Assembly: GCA_964524145.1 (NCBI GenBank)
Contig: CAZGCA010000018.1
Location: forward strand, 7,255-71,254
DNA from: CAZGCA01 sp964524145
GTDB taxonomy: Bacteria; Hydrogenedentota; CAZGCA01
Direction of reading: 5' to 3'
DNA: 64,000 nt
Shown here: positions 35,390 to 44,541 of the stretch, piece by piece
Numbering within the stretch: the stretch's first letter is position 1
Layout of the letters: every line of letters begins with the position of its first letter
Made by a program: the position numbers and the translations under genes
The notes under the pieces: model-generated
Told to the model about the DNA's origin: nothing
What the model saw: only the letters and a program-made list of their open reading frames with translations
The model's database searches: none

Positions 35390-37183
35390 ATGAACGTGAC
35401 GGGATTAGGTGCTCGCGTCCGACGGCGGGCGGATGCATGGCGTGGTGTGTGCTTCACGCTTGCCGTGGTCGGATTGATTGCGACGGTAGGCCTTGGAACC
35501 GCGTCGGCCGATCCGGTGTTGTCGCTGGGTACCGCGCAGAGCCCTCCCGGAGGGATTGCAACGCTCTCTGTGCGTCTGGCAGGCAGCGGAGAGTTGAGCG
35601 CGGGCGTACGTGCGCGCATTGCGCTGCCAACCGGCGTCACCGTGAGCAGCGTGCAACTCGGAGCGCTTCTCGATGACTTCACTCTGAAAACGCACCTCAC
35701 CGAAGACGGCGCTGCGTTGGGGCTGCTGGCGTACTCCGGCGAGAGCAGCTTTCAGGCCGGGTCGCGCATCGAACTGTTTTCCGTCGCGCTCGAGGTGGCG
35801 CCCGACGCCCCTGAAGGGGTGCAACCCATCCAACTGATCGCGGCAGGCAGCGACCTGTCCGATGAAGACGGCGGCCGGCAGATCGCAGTGTCCCTGCAGA
35901 CCGGGCTGCTCGTGGTAGGCGACGATGTGCTCCTGGACCCCGACAGCGATGGGCTGACGACGGCGGAAGAACTTGTTGCGGGTACCGATCCGAATAACCC
36001 CGACACGGACGGCGACGGTATGCCGGACGGCTACGAAGTCACGCACGGTCTTGGTCCGCTGGTCGACGATTCGCAACTCGATTGGGATGGGGACGGGTTG
36101 ACGAACATCGAGGAGCTAATGGCGGGCACGGAGCCGAACAACCCCGATACGGACGGCGACGGTATGCCGGACGGTTACGAAGTGGGAATGGGCTACGATC
36201 CTTTAAGCAGCGCGAGTGTACCGGTGGTTGGCGACGTGAATGGTGATGGATTGGTCGATGCTGCCGACGTGCAACTTGTCAGTAATGCGTTGCTGGGCAT
36301 TGGGACGGCACAGGCGGGAGCCGACATCAACCTGGACGGCAGGGTAAACGCTATTGACCTCCAGCTGTTGATCAACGCAGCGCTCGGTTACGATATCCGG
36401 GAGCGGATCGACTCGCTCGCCCAAATGCTGACCGTTTATGTGGACGGAAGCCGTTCCGGGCCGGAAGACGGGACGAGAGCACGTCCGTACAAGACGATTG
36501 GCGCGGGCATCGACGCGGCCGCGGCCACACAGCGTACGATAGTCATTGTCCGTCCGGGCATCTATCTCGAATCGATACAACTCGAGTCGGGAATCATGCT
36601 GCTTGGTGAGCGCGGCGCGCACGAGACATTCATTACCTGCGAAGGCTCAAACTACCCAGGGCTCGTACTTGCTCCGGACACCGTGGTCCAAGGATTCACC
36701 ATCGGCGACACGGGAACGGAAGCTGCTGTCGTAGTGCCTGAAGGTGCAGCGTGTGCAGTAACCAACTGTGTGCTGTTTTCGGGTCGGATGGGCCTGTACG
36801 CGTTTACAGGCTCCTCACTGGCGTTCGTAAACAACACCGTCGTGCTGAACGACTACGGGCTTGTGGGCGAGCCGTCCGCAAGTTTCGAGATCGTGAATAG
36901 CATATTCGCGTTTAACGACGTCGGTATAGCGGCTCCCGCTAACCCGCTCTCGACGAGTTCGTACAACAACTTCTACCAGAACGGCGCGGATTTCGACGAA
37001 GGCGGCCCATCGTTGACTGATATGAGCGAGAACCCGCTCTTCCTGAACGTGTACGGGTTGAACCTTCTCCTTGCGCCTGATTCGCCTCTGCGTGACGCGG
37101 GCCATCCCGCGACGGAATACAACGATCGAGACGGGTCCCGGAACGATCTCGGGTTTGAAGGTGGCCCGCAGGGTATCCCGTAG
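35390..37183 (+). CDS. Cohesin-like/TSP3/dockerin/beta-helix exported protein
   Basis: 597 residues from ATG 35390 (GGAG upstream), 31 bases after the previous gene; last of the six-gene run. Signal peptide 1-41. Residues 42-180 (LSLGTAQSPPGGIATLSVRLAGSG, LPTGVTVSSVQLG, FQAGSRIELFSVALEVAPDA) have the length and strand pattern of cohesin domains. Then thrombospondin type 3-like calcium repeats (183-267: DPDSDGLTTAEELVAGTDPNNPDTDGDGMPDGYE, in two copies), an internal dockerin pair (281-337: DVNGDGLVDAADVQLVSN and DINLDGRVNAIDLQLLIN), and a C-terminal right-handed beta-helix of DUF1565 type (347-597). If the cohesin call is right, this protein could bind dockerins of the other large proteins here. 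Confidence 0.82.
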   Translation: MNVTGLGARVRRRADAWRGVCFTLAVVGLIATVGLGTASADPVLSLGTAQSPPGGIATLSVRLAGSGELSAGVRARIALPTGVTVSSVQLGALLDDFTLKTHLTEDGAALGLLAYSGESSFQAGSRIELFSVALEVAPDAPEGVQPIQLIAAGSDLSDEDGGRQIAVSLQTGLLVVGDDVLLDPDSDGLTTAEELVAGTDPNNPDTDGDGMPDGYEVTHGLGPLVDDSQLDWDGDGLTNIEELMAGTEPNNPDTDGDGMPDGYEVGMGYDPLSSASVPVVGDVNGDGLVDAADVQLVSNALLGIGTAQAGADINLDGRVNAIDLQLLINAALGYDIRERIDSLAQMLTVYVDGSRSGPEDGTRARPYKTIGAGIDAAAATQRTIVIVRPGIYLESIQLESGIMLLGERGAHETFITCEGSNYPGLVLAPDTVVQGFTIGDTGTEAAVVVPEGAACAVTNCVLFSGRMGLYAFTGSSLAFVNNTVVLNDYGLVGEPSASFEIVNSIFAFNDVGIAAPANPLSTSSYNNFYQNGADFDEGGPSLTDMSENPLFLNVYGLNLLLAPDSPLRDAGHPATEYNDRDGSRNDLGFEGGPQGIP

Positions 37184-37687
37184 CACACAGGCGCCGACAA
37201 CAACTAACTCGCCGGACGCAATAGCTGTAGCCACCGATCGCCGTGCATCTACCTGAGACTCCACCTGCTTGCTCTGTGGAACCTTTCGTCACGCATGGAA
37301 GGAGCGGTTGCGACATTTTCCGACCGACAAAGAAAGACAGACAAACGCCATTGGCTCACGCAACAAGAGCAACTCCAGGACTCTCCCAAGACCACCCCAT
37401 TTAAGAATGCAGAGCATTTGGGCACAAAGCCTTGCCCGTATGTGGAAGTGCTCCAGGTTGTAACAAGCCCGAGTCGGCACTGTTTCGATTTGAAGCGCAT
37501 TGTGTGGGCATGTGGCACGCTGCGCGGCTGGCGACGTTGCGTGTGGCCGCATAAGTCATTGTAGACAAGCCAATTAGGTGTAACCCCAGTGATCCAGGGA
37601 CTTTGGCATAACCGTTGCTCCTTTTGAGATGGAGTGAAGTTTGAGTTGAAGATCGCCTTATCGGATGTTAGAAAGGAGTGATAGGAA
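37184..37687. other. Intergenic region before dnaK
   Basis: About 500 bases. Short frames exist on both strands but none resembles a protein, and no CIRCE or heat-shock promoter could be recognised. AAAGGAG precedes the dnaK start. Confidence 0.5.
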
Positions 37688-39622
37688 ATGGACAAGAAAG
37701 TGATAGGAATCGATTTGGGAACGACAAACTCGTGCGTGGCGGTACTCGAGGGCGGGGAGCCCGTCGTTATTTCCAATCGGGAGGGTTCGAGAACAACGCC
37801 TTCAGTTGTAGCGTTTACGAAAGACGGTGACCGACTTGTCGGCACGGTAGCGAAACGCCAGGCGGTTACCAACTCGGAAAACACAGTGTTCTCCATCAAG
37901 CGTTTTATGGGCAAACGTTATAACGTGGCGCGGGACGTGCTGAGCCATTTGCCGTACAAGGTGAACCCATCAGGTTCGGGAGACTGCGATGTAGTGGTGC
38001 GCGGCGAGACGTATCGGCCGCCGCAGATCTCGGCACTGGTGCTGGGGGCGATGAAAGAGGCCGCCGAGGACTATCTGGGACAGAAGGTCACCGATGCGAT
38101 AGTCACCGTGCCCGCGTATTTTGACGACTCGCAGCGCCAGGCAACGAAGGACGCGGGAAAGATCGCGGGACTCAATGTGTTGCGAATCATCAACGAGCCG
38201 ACCGCGGCGAGCCTCTCCTACGGGCTCGACAAGAAGACCGACGAGAAGATCGCCGTCTACGACCTGGGCGGCGGCACATTCGACATATCAATCCTGTCGA
38301 TAGGTGACGGCGTGTTCGAGGTGTTGTCCACAAACGGCGACACGTTGCTGGGCGGCGACGATTTTGACCAGAAAGTTATCGACTGGCTCGCGGACGAGTT
38401 CAAGAAGGAACAGGGGATCGATCTGCGCCAGGACAAGATGGCGCTTCAGCGGCTGAAAGAGGCTGCCGAGAAGGCGAAGTGCGAGCTGTCCACGGCGCAA
38501 ACGACCGAGATAAACCTGCCGTTCGTTACTGCGGACGCGTCAGGGCCCAAACACCTCAACGTCACGCTGACTCGCGCGACGCTGGAGCGGTTGGTTGACG
38601 ATTTGGTCCAGCGCACCAAGGAACCCTGTTTGCAGGCATTGCGCGATGCGGGGCTCGGTTCACAGGAGATAGATGAAGTCGTGCTTGTCGGTGGTCAGAC
38701 GCGGATGCCGGCAGTACAGCGGCTCGTGACGGAGCTGTTCGGGAAGGAGCCGCACAAGGGCGTCAACCCGGATGAGGTGGTCGCCATAGGCGCGGCCATA
38801 CAGGGCGGAGTGCTCTCGGGCGACGTGAAAGACGTTCTGCTGCTGGACGTCACGCCGCTGTCCCTGGGTATCGAAACCAAAGGCGGGGTGTTCACGAAGC
38901 TCATCGAGCGCAACACGACGATACCGGTCGCGAAGAGCGAAGTGTTCACCACCGCGGACGATAACCAGACGAGCGTCGAGGTTCATGTGCTCCAGGGTGA
39001 ACGCGAGATGGCGGCGGGCAACAGGACAATCGGCAGATTCCACCTGACCGGCATACCTCAAGCTCCTCGCGGCATGCCGCAGATAGAGGTCGCCTTCGAT
39101 ATCGACGCGAACGGCATAGTACACGTGAGCGCCAAGGATAGGGCCACCGGCAAGGAGCAGAAGATTCGAATCGAAGCGTCCAGCGGGATCACGGAACAGG
39201 AAATCGATCGGATGGTCAAGGAAGCCAAGGAGCACGCGGCCGACGACCGGCAACGGCGCGAACGCGTCGATGCGCGCAACACGGCAGAGGCGCTGGCATA
39301 TGAGACGGAGAAGAACCTGAAGGAGTTTGGCGACAGGCTGGCCGAGGACCAGGTACGCCAGGTACAGACTGCTTTGGACCGGCTCAATGAAGCTCTTAAG
39401 GCCGACTCGATCGACGAAATCCGGTCGGCGAAACAGGCACTCGAGACAACGTGGCAGGCCGTCTCGACCGAGCTCTATCAGCAGGCCGGGGCTGCCGGGG
39501 CACACCAACAAGCCCCGGGCGGTGGTGTCGCAGGACCGGGTGCCGGGCACCAGGACGGCGCTACGGCAGGGCCGCAAGATGACGACGGCACCATCGACGC
39601 CGACTACGAAGTTGTAGACTGA
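37688..39622 (+). CDS. dnaK: Chaperone protein DnaK (Hsp70)
   Basis: 644 residues, full length. ATPase domain motifs: IGIDLGTTNSCVAV at the N-terminus, VPAYFDDSQRQATKDAGKIAGL, INEPTAASLSYGL, VYDLGGGTFDISIL, and VVLVGGQTRMPAVQ. The substrate-binding domain starts near DVTPLSLGIETKGGVFTKLIERNTTIP. The C-terminal lid is helical, and a Gly/Ala-rich tail ends in the conserved DADYEVVD. It folds proteins in the cytosol with DnaJ and GrpE, neither of which is nearby. RBS AAAGGAG sits upstream. The next gene is a small membrane protein about 105 bases downstream, beyond a hairpin. Confidence 0.98.
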   Translation: MDKKVIGIDLGTTNSCVAVLEGGEPVVISNREGSRTTPSVVAFTKDGDRLVGTVAKRQAVTNSENTVFSIKRFMGKRYNVARDVLSHLPYKVNPSGSGDCDVVVRGETYRPPQISALVLGAMKEAAEDYLGQKVTDAIVTVPAYFDDSQRQATKDAGKIAGLNVLRIINEPTAASLSYGLDKKTDEKIAVYDLGGGTFDISILSIGDGVFEVLSTNGDTLLGGDDFDQKVIDWLADEFKKEQGIDLRQDKMALQRLKEAAEKAKCELSTAQTTEINLPFVTADASGPKHLNVTLTRATLERLVDDLVQRTKEPCLQALRDAGLGSQEIDEVVLVGGQTRMPAVQRLVTELFGKEPHKGVNPDEVVAIGAAIQGGVLSGDVKDVLLLDVTPLSLGIETKGGVFTKLIERNTTIPVAKSEVFTTADDNQTSVEVHVLQGEREMAAGNRTIGRFHLTGIPQAPRGMPQIEVAFDIDANGIVHVSAKDRATGKEQKIRIEASSGITEQEIDRMVKEAKEHAADDRQRRERVDARNTAEALAYETEKNLKEFGDRLAEDQVRQVQTALDRLNEALKADSIDEIRSAKQALETTWQAVSTELYQQAGAAGAHQQAPGGGVAGPGAGHQDGATAGPQDDDGTIDADYEVVD

Positions 39623-39672
39623 GGACTACCACGCGAGACTGTTTGCCGAGACGAGGCAGAACGCCGAGCACT

Positions 39673-39708
39673 CCTCTGGGAGAGGCGATGATTCGCCTCA
39701 CACAGAGG
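39673..39708 (+). terminator. Two-part hairpin after dnaK
   Basis: CCTCTG/CAGAGG and GAGGCG/CGCCTC stems separated by a 3x3 internal loop, with a six-base apical loop. There is no T tract, so it may be an mRNA-stabilising or attenuating structure between dnaK and the small membrane gene, rather than a strong terminator. Confidence 0.45.
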
Positions 39709-39727
39709 ATAAGAAGGAGAGAAGACG

Positions 39728-39967
39728 ATGATTAGGTACCGATGGAGCGGAGTGCAGGGTTTTGTAGAGAGTTTCTACCTTATCCTGGGCGTTTGCCTGA
39801 TAGTGTTCGGGCTGCTTATAGCGGCGTTCCCGGCGCTGCTGGTCGCTTTGATAGCGGCCAGCTTCATTACAGCGGGCGTGTTTATGCTCGTGGCCGCATA
39901 CCGGGCACGGAAGCTCGCAGCGTCATTGGCGCGCGACCCGTATGATGTGGGCCCGTTCAGACCTTGA
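39728..39967 (+). CDS. Small two-helix membrane protein
   Basis: 79 residues from ATG 39728 with AAGGAGAG upstream. Two hydrophobic helices: FVESFYLILGVCLIVFGLLIAAFP and LLVALIAASFITAGVFMLVAAY, with a short basic then acidic C-terminal tail. No family recognised. It is convergent with rpoD; an imperfect hairpin at 39959-39984 (AGAC/GTCT and TGAGC/GCTCA) covers both stop codons. It may be co-transcribed with dnaK as a stress-related membrane protein, but that is only inference from position. Confidence 0.7.
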   Translation: MIRYRWSGVQGFVESFYLILGVCLIVFGLLIAAFPALLVALIAASFITAGVFMLVAAYRARKLAASLARDPYDVGPFRP

Positions 39968-39977
39968 GCAGGGCAGC

Positions 39978-42206
39978 TCAGTCTATTACGGTCCACTCCA
40001 GGAACTGGCGTAACCTGGCGTTGCGTGTCGGATGACGCATCTTGCGCAGCGCCTTCGCCTCGATCTGTCGCACCCGTTCCCGCGTCACGTTGAACACGCT
40101 GCCTACCTCTTCGAGCGTGCGCGGATAGCCGTCGCCGAGACCGAACCGTAGCCGCAGCACCTTCTCTTCCCTGTCCGTGAGGGTGTCGAGGACGTCCTCG
40201 AGTGTGTCCTGGAAGACGGTGAACGCCGTCACGTTGCGCGGGGACACGGCGTCGGTGTCTTTGATAAAATCGCCGAAGCTGCTATCGCCTTCGTCCCCGA
40301 TGGGTGTTTCAAGGCTGATGGCTTCCTGGGCGATCTTGAGTATACCGCGAACCTTGTCGGCGCTCATGTTCAGGTGCTGACCGATCTCGCCGGCCGTTGG
40401 CTCGCGCCCGTAGTCCTGTATGAGCTGCCTGGATGTTCTGATAACCTTGTTAATTGTCTCTATCATGTGGACGGGGATGCGTATGGTTCTTGCCTGGTCC
40501 GCTATCGCGCGGGTTATGGCCTGGCGAATCCACCAGGTGGCGTACGTGCTGAATTTGTACCCCTTCTTGTACTCGAACTTATCCACAGCCTTCATCAACC
40601 CTATGTTGCCTTCCTGGACAAGGTCGAGGAATGACATGCCCCGGTTGGTGTATTTCTTGCCGATGCTGACGACGAGCCGCAGATTCGCTTCGACCAACTC
40701 CATCTTGGCGTCGTAGATCTTCTGCTCCTTTCTCTTGATCTCTTCAATGAGGTCCGTGATACCGCGGATATCGAGTTTGGTGTCGTCCAGGATCGCCCGG
40801 ATACGCTCTTCAGCCACTTCTATCTTCCGGTGCGCTTCCTGTAAAAGATCGGCGTCTATGCCGAACCGTGCCGCAGCGGAAGGCCGTCGCTTGACCTGCT
40901 TGGTCATATCGGCAATCTTGGCTGCGTCGGTCCCTATCTGGCGTTCTATACGGTCAATCTCGTCGTGGGCGTTGGTTATCCGTTTCTTGAGGCCTTTGAA
41001 CCTGTTTGCAATTCTGGCGATCTCTTTGGGTTTTAGCTGGAACGACCCAACGACGGCAATCTGGCGCTGGCGCAGGTTCTCTATTGTTTCTCTTGCAGTC
41101 TGTATGGACTTCTTGCTTGCCCGCGCGCGGCTCATCTTCTTCTCAAGCAGCGCAATCTCTGCATGGGTCTTTCTCAGCTTGGTCATCCTGCGACCAACCC
41201 CGCGCAGGAACTTTGCCCGGTCTGCATCACTCTGCATCTCGGAGATGCTGGCGAAGTCAAGCTTGCCTTTCTCCAGGCGAGCCGCTATCAACCTGATCTC
41301 TTTCAGCACATAGGGTGTCCCCACAATTGTGTCCCGCAACTCATTCTCTGCGCTCTCGATCCGCTTGGCGATGCGAACCTCCTCTTCCTTGGTCAACAGT
41401 GGCACCTTGCCCATCTCACGGAGGTACATGCGTACGGGATCATCCGCACGCTCGGGCCGGACCGCCGACGCCGCCAGTCTGCGCGCAACTCGTGGACGCT
41501 CCGCAAGGGCGGTTCGAGCTTGCTGCGCCTTGCCTTCGGAGACACCCACCACATCAATGTCCAAGTCGCTGAGAGTGGTAAGCACATCGTCAATCTGCTC
41601 CGAGGAAACGAACTCTTCCGGTAGCATATCGTTGACTTCCTGGTACGTGAGCTTACCTGTCTCGCGTCCTTTCTTGATAAGTTTTTGGACGCTCTCATTC
41701 TTGGCGAGTTGCAACCGCAGGGCTTGTTGCCGGGCGGCCCGTTGCATAGCGCGTGTTTGCGAAACGGCCTTTGGCACGCGAGCAAGCGCCGCCTTGGCAG
41801 ACTTCAACGTGAGGTCTCCGGCCTTCTCTTGGGTGCGCTTGGTCGAGCGGCTGCTCTTCTTCGGGGTGGTCTTCTTCTTTGTTGAGGCACGCGGGCGGGT
41901 ACGCTTGGTCGAGCGGCTGATCTTCTTTGAGGTGGTCTTCTTCTTTGTTGAGGCACGCGGGCGGCTGCGCTTGGCCGAACGACTGCTCTTCTTCGAGACG
42001 GTCTTCTTCTTTGTTGATGCGCGCGGGCGAGTGTGCTTGGCCGAACGGCTGCTCTTCTTCGAGGTTGTGGTCTTCTTCGAGGTGGTGGTCTTCTTCTTAC
42101 GGGTAGCACGAGTTCGGGACTTCGTAGAAGTCCTTTTTGCGCTCTTCGCCTTGGTAGTCCTCTTGGCAGTTTTTGCTGTGCGTGATCGTTTCCTGGATTG
42201 CGCCAT
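39978..42206 (-). CDS. rpoD: Primary RNA polymerase sigma factor with histone-H1-like N-terminal tail
   Basis: 742 residues from ATG 42206 (GAGGAG upstream). Region 1.2 is near residues 253-285 (DDPVRMYLREMGKVPLLTKEEE). A long non-conserved insert follows, then region 2 (NLRLVVSIGKKYTNRGMSFLDLVQEGNIGLMKAVDKFEYKKGYKFSTYATWWIRQAITRAIADQ), region 3, and region 4 (LTDREEKVLRLRFGLG, then RTLEEVGSVFNVTRERVRQIEAKALRKMRHP), so this is the sigma-70 group 1 type. The first ~130 residues are extremely rich in Lys, Arg, Ser and Thr, with a 22-residue unit (SKKSSRSAK..RPRASTKKKT) repeated nearly four times. Such a tail is not part of standard RpoD. It lies directly downstream of dnaG, as in the classical macromolecular synthesis operon. 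Confidence 0.96.
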   Translation of the reverse strand: MAQSRKRSRTAKTAKRTTKAKSAKRTSTKSRTRATRKKKTTTSKKTTTSKKSSRSAKHTRPRASTKKKTVSKKSSRSAKRSRPRASTKKKTTSKKISRSTKRTRPRASTKKKTTPKKSSRSTKRTQEKAGDLTLKSAKAALARVPKAVSQTRAMQRAARQQALRLQLAKNESVQKLIKKGRETGKLTYQEVNDMLPEEFVSSEQIDDVLTTLSDLDIDVVGVSEGKAQQARTALAERPRVARRLAASAVRPERADDPVRMYLREMGKVPLLTKEEEVRIAKRIESAENELRDTIVGTPYVLKEIRLIAARLEKGKLDFASISEMQSDADRAKFLRGVGRRMTKLRKTHAEIALLEKKMSRARASKKSIQTARETIENLRQRQIAVVGSFQLKPKEIARIANRFKGLKKRITNAHDEIDRIERQIGTDAAKIADMTKQVKRRPSAAARFGIDADLLQEAHRKIEVAEERIRAILDDTKLDIRGITDLIEEIKRKEQKIYDAKMELVEANLRLVVSIGKKYTNRGMSFLDLVQEGNIGLMKAVDKFEYKKGYKFSTYATWWIRQAITRAIADQARTIRIPVHMIETINKVIRTSRQLIQDYGREPTAGEIGQHLNMSADKVRGILKIAQEAISLETPIGDEGDSSFGDFIKDTDAVSPRNVTAFTVFQDTLEDVLDTLTDREEKVLRLRFGLGDGYPRTLEEVGSVFNVTRERVRQIEAKALRKMRHPTRNARLRQFLEWTVID
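41814..42062 (-). repeat. 66-base tandem repeat inside rpoD
   Basis: About 3.7 units of 66 bases encode the 22-residue basic motif (protein residues 49-131). Units differ by few substitutions (AKHT/AKRS/TKRT; SS/IS), showing recent or homogenised duplication. Confidence 0.85.
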
Positions 42207-42269
42207 CTTCTCCTCTTTCGTTAACCGATTTGCTAGATATGTATACCTTACTTCTCCGCCTCGGGGATT

Positions 42270-44033
42270 CTAGAATCCTTTGGCCCCAGCACTAAAAGCG
42301 GGGTCTATCTTTCGTTTGAGTTCCGCGCTCCTGTTGAGAAGCTCCTTTAGATCGTCGAACCTTCCTTCGCGCTCGGCAACAGCTATTTCGCTGCGCAGGG
42401 CGGCTGCCTGTTGTCCGTACTTTTTGCGTTCGCGCTCGGATTTCCAGTCTCGGAATGCCTTTTCAGCGTCAAACTCTATCGTATCCTCCATGAGCACCCA
42501 CGACAGCAACTCCTTCGCAGCGTCGTCCTCGAGCAGGTCAAGGAGTTGTGCCCCTCGTGTAGGTTCGAAGGCATCGTCGAGCAACACCGCCAGCACATCA
42601 CGCTCCGGGCCGGCTTCCATGGAACCGAGCGGATCATCCTCGCGGGCTCGTGCACGGTATTCGGGGCTCGTGGCGATCAGCCTGAGAATGTCGACTCGCG
42701 CCTCCACGGGTTTATCGACAACCGTTGCTTTGTCGGTTGCGGCGGCGGAACGTCTCCTACCGCTCTTGAAGGCTTTGCGAACAGACTGTTCGTCGATCCT
42801 GAGTTTGTCGGCAAGCACACGCAGGTACTCGCTCTTCCGGAGCTCGTTGCGCACGTTGCGGATAATATCAAACGCGTTTTGCGCTATCTCGATCCGCTCG
42901 TTTACATCCAGCGACGGGTCCCGCGCATCTTTCGTGACGAAATCAAGAAAGTCCGGCGCAGCCAGAATCTGCTCTTTGAACGCCTCGGCACCATTCTCGC
43001 GCACGAAATCGTCGGGATCTTTGGAGCCCGGAAGAAGCGCCACGTTCGAGGCGAGGTCTTTGGCCACCAGCACCTGTAATCCTCTCGTAGCCGCTTTGAC
43101 TCCGGCTTCGTCGGAATCGTAAACGAGCGTCACGTTGGAGGCGTACCGTTTCAGAAGGGCTGCCTGCGGTTCCGTCAGCGCGGTGCCCAGGGTCGCCACC
43201 ACGTTCTCGACGCCGGCCTGGGCGACGCGGACAAGATCGAAGTACCCTTCCACGACGATTGCCCTGTTCTCGTCGCGCAAAGACTGCTTTGCGAGATGGA
43301 GGCCGTAGAGCGTGTATCCCTTGTGGTACAAGGCCGTCTCGGGCGAGTTGATGTACTTGGCATCGTCGTCGCCGAGCGTGCGACCGCCGAACCCTATGAT
43401 CACGCCAACGTGGTCGTGGATAGGGAATATGAGCCTGTTCCTGAATATGTTGTAGCAACCGTCTCCCTGCGGACGGTGCCTGACAAGTCCCGACGCCGTG
43501 AGCAGCTCGGTGGTGAACCCGTGCTGTTGTGCGGTGTTGTAGAAGTCGTCCCACGAATCCGTGGCGTACCCGAGGCCGAACCGTTTGGCTGTCTCGGAGT
43601 CGATCTCCCGCGATTTCAGGTACGTTCGGCAGACCCCGCCGGACTTCTTCTTCAACAGGTTGGCGGCGTAGTAGTCCGCGGCAAAGCTGTTGAGTGTTTG
43701 CAGTTTCTCCCGAAGAGCCGTGTCCTTTCCCTCCCGGGAAGAGCTTTTCGGTATCGTGACACCGGCCCGATCGGCCAGAACACGTGCTGCCTCACCGAAC
43801 GAGATGCCTTCGTGAAACATCAGGAAGCGAAAGACGTCGCCGCCTTTCCCGCACCCAAAACAGTGGAATATCTGTTTTGAGCGGCTGACGTTAAACGAGG
43901 GCGTTTTCTCTTTGTGAAACGGACAGAGCGCTTTGAAGTTATCTCCGCTCTGCTTGAGCTGGAGATAGTCTGAAACCACGTCCACTATGTCGAGTCTGTC
44001 GCGAATCTGATCGATAACTTCTCTTTGTATCAT
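42270..44033 (-). CDS. dnaG: DNA primase DnaG
   Basis: 587 residues from ATG 44033. The N-terminal CHC2 zinc-binding domain is clear: CPFHKEKTPSFNVSRSKQIFHCFGCG (about residues 37-62). The catalytic TOPRIM core has VVEGYFDLVRVAQAGVENVVATLGTALT and the acidic VYDSDEAGVKAA. The C-terminal helicase-interacting part is present but divergent. It makes RNA primers for replication with DnaB. It is followed after 63 bases by rpoD on the same strand. A promoter lies about 135 bases upstream, overlapping the 3' end of the HIT gene. Confidence 0.97.
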   Translation of the reverse strand: MIQREVIDQIRDRLDIVDVVSDYLQLKQSGDNFKALCPFHKEKTPSFNVSRSKQIFHCFGCGKGGDVFRFLMFHEGISFGEAARVLADRAGVTIPKSSSREGKDTALREKLQTLNSFAADYYAANLLKKKSGGVCRTYLKSREIDSETAKRFGLGYATDSWDDFYNTAQQHGFTTELLTASGLVRHRPQGDGCYNIFRNRLIFPIHDHVGVIIGFGGRTLGDDDAKYINSPETALYHKGYTLYGLHLAKQSLRDENRAIVVEGYFDLVRVAQAGVENVVATLGTALTEPQAALLKRYASNVTLVYDSDEAGVKAATRGLQVLVAKDLASNVALLPGSKDPDDFVRENGAEAFKEQILAAPDFLDFVTKDARDPSLDVNERIEIAQNAFDIIRNVRNELRKSEYLRVLADKLRIDEQSVRKAFKSGRRRSAAATDKATVVDKPVEARVDILRLIATSPEYRARAREDDPLGSMEAGPERDVLAVLLDDAFEPTRGAQLLDLLEDDAAKELLSWVLMEDTIEFDAEKAFRDWKSERERKKYGQQAAALRSEIAVAEREGRFDDLKELLNRSAELKRKIDPAFSAGAKGF

Positions 44034-44165
44034 AACCTAAAAGAAACCCGGCACACGCCTCCTGTGGGTTGGAACTTCAGGGAAGAAATCCAACGGGTGT
44101 CAGACACCCCGCGACCCCACCGCAACTGGTGCAATGTCCAGGATTTGTCAATATCGTCTACTTAT

Positions 44166-44195
44166 ACTGTACCCAGTTTAGCCCCGGATTGTCAA
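44166..44195 (-). promoter_or_regulatory. Promoter of the dnaG-rpoD operon
   Basis: On the minus strand, TTGACA (44195-44190), 18-base spacer, TACAGT (44171-44166). It leaves a leader of about 130 bases to the dnaG start, which includes a small GGGTGT/ACACCC hairpin at 44096-44110. Confidence 0.6.
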
Positions 44196-44196
44196 A

Positions 44197-44541
44197 TCAG
44201 CCTGGCGGCCATGAGAGCGCACGACCACCGATGATATGGAGGTGAATGTGCCAGACGCTCTGCCCGGCTCCCTCGTTACAGTTCAAGACAAACCTAACGC
44301 CTTCAGCAGCAACACCTTCTGACTGGGCTATCTCCGTCGCGATGAGAAGCATTCGCCCAAGAAGCTCAGCATGTTCCGCCGTGGCGTCGGTTATCCTTGC
44401 AATGTGCGTCTTGGGGATGAGGAGAATATGAGTGGGCGCAGCCGGATTTATGTCGCGGAACGCATAGAAGTCATTGTCCTCATAGACCTTGTCCGAGGAC
44501 ATCTGCCCTGCTGCAATCTTACAGAAGATGCAATCGTCCAT
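44197..44541 (-). CDS. HIT-family nucleotide-binding protein
   Basis: 114 residues from ATG 44541 (GGAGAA upstream). It opens with MDDCIFCKIAAGQMSSDKVYEDNDFYAFRDINPAAPTHILLIPKTHI, and the catalytic histidine triad is HIHLHI near the C-terminus (GQSVWHIHLHIIGGR), as in HinT-type purine nucleoside phosphoramidases. Full length for the family. It sits upstream of dnaG on the same strand, but dnaG has its own promoter at the end of this gene. Confidence 0.93.
   Translation of the reverse strand: MDDCIFCKIAAGQMSSDKVYEDNDFYAFRDINPAAPTHILLIPKTHIARITDATAEHAELLGRMLLIATEIAQSEGVAAEGVRFVLNCNEGAGQSVWHIHLHIIGGRALSWPPG

Noticed and set aside
37269..37564. Short plus-strand frames in front of dnaK as a possible small regulator
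   Set aside because: No ribosome site or recognisable composition.
38660..39577. Long open frame antisense to dnaK (305 residues), and similar antisense frames at 19038-22349 and 46312-47808
   Set aside because: Open antisense frames are expected opposite GC-rich genes; the sense frames are unmistakable protein families.
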